DNA of 20,313 nt from the NCBI GenBank assembly GCA_902463835.1, contig CABQGZ010000008.1, positions 1 through 20,313 on the forward strand. The letters run 5' to 3'. The stretch's first letter is position 1. Each line of letters opens with the position of its first letter. The notes under the pieces are model-generated. The model saw nothing but the letters and a program-made list of their open reading frames with translations. It was not told the origin of the DNA and ran no database searches. A program made the translations under genes and the position numbers. Source of the stretch: an uncultured Lachnospiraceae bacterium. Lineage in GTDB: Bacteria > Bacillota > Clostridia > Lachnospirales > Lachnospiraceae. Of this stretch, positions 7,878 through 15,893 are shown in pieces.

Positions 7878-9335
7878 TCACTCCTCAAATCCAATCTCTT
7901 TCAAATCCAGCTTTCCGGTACCGCGGTAGCACAGATACAGCCCGTGGACACCTGCCGGAAAAGCAATCGTCCCTTCGCTGTCAGTCCAGTTCTCACTGGG
8001 AGTAACCGCAATGCTGCCCAGTAGCTTGCTATCTGTCCGCACTTCCAAAGCTCCCGTGCCGGTTCCCCGGTGGGTGATCCGGAGCGCAGATTCATTTTGA
8101 AAATCGAAATACTTATAGCCCACTTCCGTACCGTCAGCCAGGTCTGCAACAAAAACATCACCATCAAACTCTGTAATTCTGGGTTGCGTCTGGGGTTTTC
8201 CGTTACCAAGCTTCATTTTCTTCCCGGTGGTAAGATTGCAGGCATAGGCAGCCGGGATATTTCCCTTTGCAATGATCGGTTTACCCGCAAGGCCCTGGGT
8301 GGTGATCTCCACCTGGGGGATGGTTCCGTCAGGCATGATCGTGATGGGTTCCGCGCAGGCTTGTCTAGAGAAATCGGTGTTATTGGTGCAGCGGTGATAA
8401 AATACATACCACTGCCCATTGATGCATTCGATGCCGCCATGGATGGTTCCTGCCGGTGCTTTCGGCGTGGTATTGCCCTTGTAGCCAAGATCTGCATTTG
8501 AAATAATCACACCACGATAAGTAAAGTCACGATCGGGATACGGACTCGTGGCATAGTCCAATTCGTTATTTTCCCCGGAAGAATAAACAAGATAGTAGGT
8601 GTCGCCGATTTTACGGATAGAGGGAGCTTCGTAGAACGCATGGTGATACAGTTCACTATCTTTAGGAGCAGTTGTCTTGCTGTCCAGCACTGCTTTTGGT
8701 TCGCCCTTGACGGTAAGCATATCTTCCTCCAACTCCACAACGGCACAGGAAAGGATACTGGGCTTGGTTTTCTTGATTTCTGCGATGCTTCTGCCAAACA
8801 GCTTACTCTGAACGATGTTGTAAATCAGCGCAAAGGCTTTGCTTCGGAAATCCCGTGCCAGCCCCCAGCCGTAATAGAGCCAGATGCGTCCGTTGTCATT
8901 CAGCACTGCTGGGTCGTTGGTCAGGTATTTCAAAACCGGTGTTCCGTCTTTGTATCGGATATCGCCCAAATACTCGAAGGGGCCTGCCGGATCGTCGGCT
9001 ACCGCAACGGACATGGGGCCAAAGTTCTTTGTATTGGGGCCCATGGCGCAATAATAGAGATAATACCGTCCATCATTGCCCTGCACGCAGTCCGGCGCAT
9101 AGTAATCCACCAGCTTACCGGGGTTGGAGCGGGGATCCTGGTCCTTGCGATAGGTCACGCCATGACACTTCCAGTCTGACAAATCATTCACAGGTGCTGA
9201 CAAAACCGTATAGTCCTGCACACAGAACCGGTCGGACCGGGCCTTATCATGAGAGCCATAGAGATAGACCCGATCCCCGAACACATGGGGTTCACCATCC
9301 GGGATGTATTCCGTTAAAGGTAGAAATGGATTCAT
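7878..9335 (-). CDS. GH43 arabinofuranosidase/beta-xylosidase with C-terminal CBM6-like module
   Basis: This 485-residue inverting glycosidase is built as a five-bladed beta-propeller (about 5-340). The expected catalytic triad is visible: base D13 in IPDGEPHVF, pKa modulator D141 in NDPAVL and acid E236 in FYEAPS. Residues about 385-485 form a beta-sandwich resembling CBM6, with TEVGYKYFDF and a closing LDLKEIGF. Likely substrates are terminal alpha-L-arabinofuranosyl or beta-xylosyl groups, and sequence reading alone cannot separate these. There is no signal peptide. The start is ATG at 9335 with AAGGA nine bases upstream; the TTG at 9341 is too close to that site. The gene begins 2 bases after the GH3 stop, within the operon. 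Confidence 0.88.
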   Translation of the reverse strand: MNPFLPLTEYIPDGEPHVFGDRVYLYGSHDKARSDRFCVQDYTVLSAPVNDLSDWKCHGVTYRKDQDPRSNPGKLVDYYAPDCVQGNDGRYYLYYCAMGPNTKNFGPMSVAVADDPAGPFEYLGDIRYKDGTPVLKYLTNDPAVLNDNGRIWLYYGWGLARDFRSKAFALIYNIVQSKLFGRSIAEIKKTKPSILSCAVVELEEDMLTVKGEPKAVLDSKTTAPKDSELYHHAFYEAPSIRKIGDTYYLVYSSGENNELDYATSPYPDRDFTYRGVIISNADLGYKGNTTPKAPAGTIHGGIECINGQWYVFYHRCTNNTDFSRQACAEPITIMPDGTIPQVEITTQGLAGKPIIAKGNIPAAYACNLTTGKKMKLGNGKPQTQPRITEFDGDVFVADLADGTEVGYKYFDFQNESALRITHRGTGTGALEVRTDSKLLGSIAVTPSENWTDSEGTIAFPAGVHGLYLCYRGTGKLDLKEIGFEE

Positions 9336-9337
9336 AA

Positions 9338-11662
9338 TCAAAATTCCTTACATGTATCGCTTTTGAAAATCAGCTCCAGCACCCGTCCGGCGGACAGATT
9401 CAGGGCATCCTTATCCAGTTTGCCTGCCTTAAGGTCGCATCTCAAGCGTTTTGCAACAGCCGCGGTACCCGGCATAATCAGATCATTGCCTGCGTTGATG
9501 GCCTCTGCGTAAGAACACTGCTCGGTCGCATTCCAGTCGCTCATTACAAGGCCTTCGAAACCCCATTCCTGCCGCAGTACCCGGGTGCAGAAATCAAAGC
9601 TGTTGCAGACATATTTGCCGTTCACCCGGTTATAGCTGGACATCACCGTCCAGGGTTTTCCCTCTGTTACCGCAATACGGAATGCCCGGAGATAAATCTC
9701 CTGCAAGGCCCGCTGGCATACATTGGCGGAAACACCAGTTCGGTTATCCTCCTGGTTGTTGCAGCAGAAATGCTTCTGGGAAACACCTACACCACCCATA
9801 CTCTGGACACCCTGGGTGATCGCTGCCGCCATCTTGCCGGAGAGAACGGGATCTTCCGAATAATACTCAAAGTTTCTGCCGCAAAGCGGATTCCGATGGA
9901 TGTTCAGACCCGGTGCCAGCCAGACGGAAACACCGATCTCCAGCATTTCCTTACCCACAGCCTGTCCGATTTCATTCACAAGATCTGTATTCCAAGTCTG
10001 CGCCTGGACCGTCTCGCTGGGCCATGCGGTCATGTAGCGGTAGACCGTCTTTCCCTTGCCGGAACGGTCTTTTAGCAGCGGGCCAACCTTTTTCAGCCAA
10101 CCCCACTGCCAGTCCGCAGGAAGCCCATCGGGATAACGAGGAGTGCCGTCGGGCATGACGGTGGTGGATTGGTTCACATTCAATCCCGCAGGGCCGTCCG
10201 ACAGGACGATATTGGGAATCCCTTTTTTCAGCAGCTTGGTGCAGGTGCGTCCGGCAGCCCCCATCACATTATTGTAACAGCGGATGCTGTAATTGCCGCC
10301 TACCACAAGCCGGATTTTGTCCCAGTCGGAAATCTTTTCCAGCATAGACTGCACCTTAGGCGTAAATTCCTGTGTGACTTTTTCAGGCACATTACTGCCG
10401 ATAGGTTTCACCGTTTCCAGAATCTGCTCTTCCATTTGGAAAGAACCGACTGTCTGTTCGTTCAGAATGACCGTATATTCGCCTGCTTCCAATACGAAAG
10501 CAGACCGTTCCTCATCAAAGGACGCAATATTACTTAGTGCAAGCGGAACGGCGATACATTGACTTTCGCCAGGGGCAAGAGTCTCGGATTTAGCAAACGC
10601 AACAAGGCTGCGCTTTTCATGATCCAGCTTTCCGTTGGGTTTTTCAATAAAAATGCGAAGGACTTCTTTGCCTGGACAGTTTCCGGTATTGGTAACAGTT
10701 ACCTGCACTTCTTTCTCGCTGACAGAATTAACTTGGTGGTTGAAAGTAGTATAGCTGAGACCGTGACCATACGGATACCGGGGTGCAATGTTCTTTTGAT
10801 CAAACCAACGGTAGCCGACATAGATGCCCTCAGTATATTCCTCGTTCTCCAAATCACCGTTGCGGTGGCTAAAGGTATTGGCGCAGGGATAATCTTCGTA
10901 GTTTTTGGCCCAGGTGTCGGTAAGGTGGCCGCTGGGACTAACTTTTCCGGTCAGGATATCTGCCAGAGCATTGCCGCCTTCCGTGCCGCCCTGCCCGTAA
11001 AATAGGACTGCATCCATTGAAATTTCATCCAGAATGGAAAGGTCCATAACACTGCCACAGTTGAGCACAAGAATCAGTTTCTTATAGTGTTTCCGCAGCA
11101 GCCGCAGGCTGTCTTCTTCCACATCGGACAGAAGATAATCGCCTTTCTCTACCCGACGGTCCTGGCCTTCGCCAGCCTGCCGGGATAGAACATAGATGGC
11201 AGCATCGGTTTCAGCTGTCAGTTCATCCTCGCGAATCGGCGTGCAGGAGGGATATGGCATAGGATGTTCTCCAATAAAGCAAAACATCTGCATTGTTTGA
11301 ATGGGATTATATTTCTGAACCTGATACTCCAAATCTTCCCGCCAGGTAGTGATATCCGCATCGTATTTCTCTTTGAACCGGTCCATCCAGAGAGCCGTGG
11401 GATATGTAAATCCAGCGTTTTTCAGGCCTTCTTCAATGGTAACGCTGTATCGCTCCCGGACATCGCCGCTGCCGGAACCACCCTTAACGGTCATTCGGCT
11501 GCCGGAACCATAAAGTGCGATCTTCTGTGGCTTTATGGGAAGAACACCGTTGTTTTCCAGCAAAACGACACCCTCTGCCGCAGCCTGTCTGGCCAAGGCC
11601 CGGTGCTCTCGTTCCCGCACGGATTCTTCCGGAGTGCTTACACCCAAAACTTGGAATTTCAT
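9338..11662 (-). CDS. GH3 beta-glucosidase/beta-xylosidase with permuted domain order
   Basis: This 774-residue GH3 exo-glycosidase has its domains in an unusual order. The alpha/beta-sandwich domain, normally second, comes first (about 15-300, with GVVLLENNGVLPI, GQGGTEGGNALADILTG and YPYGHGLSYTTF). A fibronectin III-like domain follows (about 310-410). The TIM-barrel domain, normally first, is last (about 440-770). The nucleophile is D709 in GLVMSDW, and KHF at 630-632 is the conserved substrate-binding motif. The same reversed order is known in ruminal Butyrivibrio and Ruminococcus albus beta-glucosidases. No signal peptide is seen. The start is ATG at 11662 with AAGGAG 8 bases upstream; it overlaps the rhamnosidase stop by 4 bases (ATGA), implying translational coupling. 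The frame is open further upstream but lies within the rhamnosidase gene. Glucose, xylose or arabinose specificity is not decided. Confidence 0.92.
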   Translation of the reverse strand: MKFQVLGVSTPEESVREREHRALARQAAAEGVVLLENNGVLPIKPQKIALYGSGSRMTVKGGSGSGDVRERYSVTIEEGLKNAGFTYPTALWMDRFKEKYDADITTWREDLEYQVQKYNPIQTMQMFCFIGEHPMPYPSCTPIREDELTAETDAAIYVLSRQAGEGQDRRVEKGDYLLSDVEEDSLRLLRKHYKKLILVLNCGSVMDLSILDEISMDAVLFYGQGGTEGGNALADILTGKVSPSGHLTDTWAKNYEDYPCANTFSHRNGDLENEEYTEGIYVGYRWFDQKNIAPRYPYGHGLSYTTFNHQVNSVSEKEVQVTVTNTGNCPGKEVLRIFIEKPNGKLDHEKRSLVAFAKSETLAPGESQCIAVPLALSNIASFDEERSAFVLEAGEYTVILNEQTVGSFQMEEQILETVKPIGSNVPEKVTQEFTPKVQSMLEKISDWDKIRLVVGGNYSIRCYNNVMGAAGRTCTKLLKKGIPNIVLSDGPAGLNVNQSTTVMPDGTPRYPDGLPADWQWGWLKKVGPLLKDRSGKGKTVYRYMTAWPSETVQAQTWNTDLVNEIGQAVGKEMLEIGVSVWLAPGLNIHRNPLCGRNFEYYSEDPVLSGKMAAAITQGVQSMGGVGVSQKHFCCNNQEDNRTGVSANVCQRALQEIYLRAFRIAVTEGKPWTVMSSYNRVNGKYVCNSFDFCTRVLRQEWGFEGLVMSDWNATEQCSYAEAINAGNDLIMPGTAAVAKRLRCDLKAGKLDKDALNLSAGRVLELIFKSDTCKEF

Positions 11663-13533
11663 ATAGAATGCTCCTTCTCCAGCTTCTCTGTATAATGGTA
11701 CTGTCCGCTTGTAATGCGATGCTTTTTGCCGCTGGGCATGACCAGCTCGCATTCTGCCGATACCGGCACAGTCACATAGATCGTGAATTGATTTTCCTCC
11801 ACATACCAACTGACTGCAATTTCACCGTAAGCCGTATTTGTATGGCCTTTGGCCCAGGTGATGCCGCCGCCCAGCAGCGGCTTTACACGGAACTTGCTGT
11901 AACCGCCTTCTGCTGCTTCCAGGCCCAAAATTCGGCGATACAGGAAATCGCCCACCGCGCCGTAGGCATAGTGATTCATGGACGGATCCCGAACCTCTCC
12001 CTCCGGGGTAATGGCATTCCATTGCTCCCAGAAAGTTGTGGCACCCGTCTTCACGCAATAAAGCCAAGAGGGGCAGGTGTCCTGCAGCAACACCCGGAAC
12101 GCTGTGTCTGCGTGGCCGTTGTTAGCCAGCGCAAAGAGGATGTAGGGTGTTCCGGGGAAGCCGGTTGCCAGATGGTAGTCATTCTCCACTACCAGTCGGT
12201 CCAGGTTATCGGCCATTGCCTGCCGAATTTCTCCATTCTCCATCTCAAAATACAGCGGCAGTACATAGCCGGTCTGGAATTCTTCCTTAAGTTTACCGTG
12301 CCCATCCGTCAGCAAATTACAGAATGCCCGGCAGATATTGCGGCGCAGTTCCTCATAGTATTTCTGATCCTCAGATTCTCCAAGGATGGTTGCAATTTTT
12401 GCCATAATCCGGGCGGAATTGGCATAATAAGCCGTCCCCATCCATTTGTCCCTGGCAAGCCAGTCCTTTACTCCACCTTCCGGGGCGCACCAGTCGCCAA
12501 ACTGGAAGAGCCACTTGAAGATGTATTTCCGGTCACCGGGGCCGTAGAGGGATGCCCAGAATTTCACCGCTTTCATAAATTTCTTCATGCAGGGATACTG
12601 GCGCCGCAGCAGTTCCACATTGCCACGGGCCAGATATTCCGCCCAGGGAACCAGAATGCAGCTATCCCCCCAACAAGCGGTTGCAACCACAGGCGGTGTA
12701 CTGCCATGCCGCGGTACAACCATGGGAATGCCGCCGCCCCAGCCTTGCTCCAGCCGCACATCCTTCAGCCATTTTTCCAGAAAACGGCTCAAATCGAAAT
12801 TGAAACAAGCGGTATTGGCAAAAACAGAAATATCTCCTGTCCAGCCCTGTCGTTCATCCCGCTGGGGGCAATCCGTGGGGATATCCACAAAATTGGACTT
12901 TCCTGCCCAGAGGATATTGCTCTGCAGCTTATTGAGTTGCTCATTGGAGCATTCAAAGCTGCCGGTATGTTCAAAATCGGAATAGAGAGCAAATGCCAAT
13001 ACTTCTACATTTTCCGGTTCTATACCCGTGATGCCAACAAAACGGAAACCCATGTAGGTCAGTCTGGGGGAATATGTCTGCTTACCTTCCTTACAGACAT
13101 AGGTTGCTGTTGCCTTTGCGGTTCTCAAAGACTTGGTATACAGTTTATCCCCGTCCAGCACTTCCGCATGACGGATAACGATTTTCTGTCCGCGTTTTCC
13201 TTTGATCTCCAACGAAATAACACCGGCAAAATTCTGACCGAAATCGTAGATCCATTCCCCATCGCTGTTTTGGAAATGGTGAACAGGCTTCATTGTTTCC
13301 TGCCGCTTCACCATATTGCCGTTACTCACCGTCATTTGAGGCACAAACTTCAGTTTCGTCACATTCGCCTGCTTCCAGAGTGCCTTTCCCAAATCCACGG
13401 TAGCATCATAGGTTTCACCGTCGTAGAGGCAGGCAAAATGGTATTGTCCACCCATCGTCACCTCCCAGTTTTCGTCGGTGAGGATTTTCTCCACGCTGCC
13501 GTCAGCATATTCGATATGCAGTTCCAGAAGCAA
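11659..13533 (-). CDS. GH78 alpha-L-rhamnosidase, catalytic C-terminal fragment
   Basis: After the TAG, the same frame continues for 624 residues counted from a possible TTG at 13533. I see no ribosome site before that TTG, so independent translation is doubtful. The fragment carries the end of the sugar-binding domain, a beta-sandwich (DGEWIYDFGQNFAGV near 91-105), the (alpha/alpha)6 catalytic barrel with the GH78 signature DCPQRDERQGWTGD (221-234 of the fragment), the conserved SMNHYAYGAVGDFLYR segment, and a C-terminal beta-sandwich. All expected active-site blocks look intact, so read-through of the TAG would give a complete enzyme. Its stop overlaps the GH3 start. Confidence 0.7.
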   Translation of the reverse strand: MLLELHIEYADGSVEKILTDENWEVTMGGQYHFACLYDGETYDATVDLGKALWKQANVTKLKFVPQMTVSNGNMVKRQETMKPVHHFQNSDGEWIYDFGQNFAGVISLEIKGKRGQKIVIRHAEVLDGDKLYTKSLRTAKATATYVCKEGKQTYSPRLTYMGFRFVGITGIEPENVEVLAFALYSDFEHTGSFECSNEQLNKLQSNILWAGKSNFVDIPTDCPQRDERQGWTGDISVFANTACFNFDLSRFLEKWLKDVRLEQGWGGGIPMVVPRHGSTPPVVATACWGDSCILVPWAEYLARGNVELLRRQYPCMKKFMKAVKFWASLYGPGDRKYIFKWLFQFGDWCAPEGGVKDWLARDKWMGTAYYANSARIMAKIATILGESEDQKYYEELRRNICRAFCNLLTDGHGKLKEEFQTGYVLPLYFEMENGEIRQAMADNLDRLVVENDYHLATGFPGTPYILFALANNGHADTAFRVLLQDTCPSWLYCVKTGATTFWEQWNAITPEGEVRDPSMNHYAYGAVGDFLYRRILGLEAAEGGYSKFRVKPLLGGGITWAKGHTNTAYGEIAVSWYVEENQFTIYVTVPVSAECELVMPSGKKHRITSGQYHYTEKLEKEHSI

Positions 13534-13536
13534 TGC

Positions 13537-14181
13537 CTATCGGTCTGTAGTGATTTTATTTTTGCTTTCATAAGTAAATCTTCCTACCGCCCAGCCACCG
13601 GCAACCACAGCAATCAAGGTATTGCTTTGAACAAACTGTTCCGTCACATCGTAAAACTGGTATTGCAGATTCTTTTGATAGCTGGTAAATCCGGGAGCGA
13701 AATAATCTTCTCCTACCTTTTCGCCGTTCAGCATCAGTTCATAGATGCCCATGGCGGTGGAAGTAATATAGGCTCGCCGGACTGGTTTCGGAATTTTGAA
13801 CATTCTGCGGAATGTCATGGGCGCGGGAGAAATCTTCTTGCCAAACTGATAGGATTGATCCGTGATCCACTTGGCATCCCAAGGCATTCCCAATCGCCCG
13901 GTCTGAAAATGCGCAGATTTTTCCGTCTTTTCTCCGTGATTAACCTCTGCGGCAACGGCTACTTCATAGGTAGTAAAAGGCTTCCAATCCAGCTGTGGCA
14001 GCTTGATGCCAGTCTGTCCACAACCACATTGGAGGGTTTCCCCGCAGACCTTCATCTGCGCGGATTTCAAAAAAGTATCCGGGACATCGCTGAAAAGCGC
14101 GAAGGACACCTCCGGCGCGGAATTGTCCGTGACGGCAAAATTTAGTTGGTTATCAATGCGAATATCCCGGATCTCCAACAT
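13537..14181 (-). CDS. GH78 alpha-L-rhamnosidase, N-terminal fragment
   Basis: This is a 214-residue 5' fragment of the broken rhamnosidase. It holds the N-terminal Ig-like domain (about 1-95, with the family's repeated polar beta-strand pattern) and most of the carbohydrate-binding beta-sandwich domain: AKWIT near 105, FRRMFKIPKPVRRAYI, then GIYELMLNGEKVGEDYFAPG and GGWAVGRF. It ends at TAG before the last strands of that domain. It has no catalytic residues and would not hydrolyse rhamnosides alone. The ATG at 14181 follows an AGAGGT site 12 bases after the transporter stop. Confidence 0.7.
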   Translation of the reverse strand: MLEIRDIRIDNQLNFAVTDNSAPEVSFALFSDVPDTFLKSAQMKVCGETLQCGCGQTGIKLPQLDWKPFTTYEVAVAAEVNHGEKTEKSAHFQTGRLGMPWDAKWITDQSYQFGKKISPAPMTFRRMFKIPKPVRRAYITSTAMGIYELMLNGEKVGEDYFAPGFTSYQKNLQYQFYDVTEQFVQSNTLIAVVAGGWAVGRFTYESKNKITTDR

Positions 14182-14193
14182 CAGTATTACCTC

Positions 14194-15891
14194 TTACTTT
14201 TTCTTGGCTTTTTTCTTTGCCTGCTTTGCTAAGAATTTAGCATTCTCGGCATCAAAGTCCAGACCCTTCTTGGCGCACTTGGCCTTCAGGTCGGCAATGC
14301 GGTTTTCTTCACGGATAACAGCGGCTTTTTCTTCCTCGATCCGTTCCGCTTCCGCAGGATTGAGCCACTCCTCGCCACGGGCCAGAACCGCTTCCTTCTT
14401 GCGGCGCAGCAGCTCTGCGTTGATCTCAGGCAGATGCTTTTCCACATCCACGAAAGGCAGCAGAATCACTACCACAGCAGCCAGGATGGAGTCAAACAGA
14501 TAGAAGGACATGGTCATGAATTTGGTAACCTCCACACTGGGAATCACACCTTCCACATCCACAAAGCCCAGTTTCAGAATACTGGACTCAAAGCCGCCAG
14601 CGAAAGGCGCATAGATCAGCTGTTGAATCGCAAACACCACAGCGGCACCCAGCAAACCTTCCAGACGCAGACCGGACTTATGTTCCACAGAGTCATAAGC
14701 AAAGCACATCAGTGTTGCAAAGATGTAGGCATTAGGCAGCCAACCTATATTCCGCAGGAAGCCGCCCAACAGTGCCGGAATCATCTGATCCGGGAACATC
14801 CAACCCATGATACTTCCGATCAATACCAGCGCATAGCCGGCAACCGTCAGATTCTTTATGCCCATTTTTTTAGCCAGCGGGTAAATTGCAAATGCGCCAA
14901 TACCCATCGGCACACCGGTAACCACCTGATAAATGGTGTACATCAGAGGGTTCTCTGTGCCGCCCAGCATAAATTTGATGTAGAAGTACTGCACGTTGCC
15001 GCCCTTGAAATTATCCACGATACCGCTGATGGTGGCAATGACAGTCAGAATCACAAAATACTTATTGGAAAACAGCGCCTTCATCTGGTCGCGCAGAGGA
15101 ATCTTTTGTTCATCCAGGCGGTCATGCTGCGCGGAAACATCCTCTGTAATGCGCTCACGGGTATAGAAGTATTCCAGAAGCAGCAACGGGATTGCAATGA
15201 TGGACACGGTGACCATCAGAATGGGGTAACCCATAATGTCCTTTTCCAGCCACAGCGGCAACACTACCATGCTGAACACCATGCCGATCACGATACCGGA
15301 CAGCAATGTCCAGGACATCTTTCGGATGAACTGGATGCGGGTTTTCTCTTTGGGATCACGGGTGGTCAGGGAGCAAATGGTATCCCGGAACAGATAAAAA
15401 TAAGAAGAGCCCACAGTATGGTAGCAAATCAGCAGGAAGAAGAAATAATACCAGTAGGCTTCTCCCAGAACATTTCCGGGGAATAGGAAGATCAGGCAGC
15501 CAATGGCGATGGAAACAAAGCCAAAAATCAGATACCAGGGACGCATTCTGCCTTGCCGGGATTCGGTTTTCTGGATCAACCAACCATTCAGCAGACCAAT
15601 TCCCACAGCCAGCACCTTTGCGAAAGTCATAACGATTTCATACCAGCCGCCCATTTTCATGATCATTTCATCATTGCCGGTGCCGTACATAGCTCCGGTC
15701 TGCTGGGTAAAGAATTTTTCCACCAGCGCCGCAATGGTATTGACTACGAAGATCAGGCCAAGAGGTCCGATCAGATGACCCAGGACCCATTCCTTGGTGG
15801 ATATTGAGTTGGTGGTTGCTTTGCTGTCCATGAAGGGCTTATCAAACAAGCCGCCGCTAAGTAAGCCTTTTCTCTTTTCTTTCGTCGCCAT
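14194..15891 (-). CDS. GPH family sugar:cation symporter
   Basis: This 565-residue membrane protein of the glycoside-pentoside-hexuronide:cation symporter branch of the major facilitator superfamily has about 12 hydrophobic segments between residues 38 and 480. RDTICSLTTRDPKEKTRIQ at about 169-187 and GRMRPWYLIFG at about 114-124 match conserved cytoplasmic loops. It is the only transporter in the window and presumably imports the glycosides used by the surrounding enzymes. An unusual 84-residue, strongly charged helical tail follows the last membrane segment (482-565) and ends in a lysine/alanine run; most GPH members are about 450-480 residues. The ATG at 15891 has a TGGAGGT site and lies 2 bases after the GH2 stop. 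The longer upstream frame lies inside that GH2 gene and is rejected. Confidence 0.92.
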   Translation of the reverse strand: MATKEKRKGLLSGGLFDKPFMDSKATTNSISTKEWVLGHLIGPLGLIFVVNTIAALVEKFFTQQTGAMYGTGNDEMIMKMGGWYEIVMTFAKVLAVGIGLLNGWLIQKTESRQGRMRPWYLIFGFVSIAIGCLIFLFPGNVLGEAYWYYFFFLLICYHTVGSSYFYLFRDTICSLTTRDPKEKTRIQFIRKMSWTLLSGIVIGMVFSMVVLPLWLEKDIMGYPILMVTVSIIAIPLLLLEYFYTRERITEDVSAQHDRLDEQKIPLRDQMKALFSNKYFVILTVIATISGIVDNFKGGNVQYFYIKFMLGGTENPLMYTIYQVVTGVPMGIGAFAIYPLAKKMGIKNLTVAGYALVLIGSIMGWMFPDQMIPALLGGFLRNIGWLPNAYIFATLMCFAYDSVEHKSGLRLEGLLGAAVVFAIQQLIYAPFAGGFESSILKLGFVDVEGVIPSVEVTKFMTMSFYLFDSILAAVVVILLPFVDVEKHLPEINAELLRRKKEAVLARGEEWLNPAEAERIEEEKAAVIREENRIADLKAKCAKKGLDFDAENAKFLAKQAKKKAKKK

Positions 15892-15893
15892 GA

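Larger units (their letters stand above)
11659..14181 (-). pseudogene. GH78 alpha-L-rhamnosidase interrupted by an in-frame TAG
   Basis: The whole span reads as one GH78 protein of about 840 codons apart from a single TAG at codon 215 (13537-13539). The reading frame is the same on both sides: ITTDR, stop, then ALLLELHIEYADGS. Family members usually continue straight through this beta-sandwich segment, and one C-to-T change from CAG (Gln) would produce the stop. No frameshift or base loss is involved. GH78 enzymes release terminal alpha-L-rhamnose. The rest of the gene is intact and clean, which suggests a recent nonsense mutation, a strain variant or a sequence error. The two readable halves are listed separately. 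Confidence 0.85.

Noticed and set aside
13537..13539. TAG as a recoded or pyrrolysine codon in the rhamnosidase
   Set aside because: TAG ends the AraC regulator (20219-20221) and the distal GH2 (709-711) exactly where these families normally end, so TAG works as a stop in this genome; no pyl genes are visible.
11515..14145. 876-codon open frame on the plus strand opposite the GH3 5' end and the GH78 gene
   Set aside because: The minus strand here encodes clear GH78 and GH3 proteins; the plus-strand translation has no recognisable domain, so it is a shadow of codon bias.
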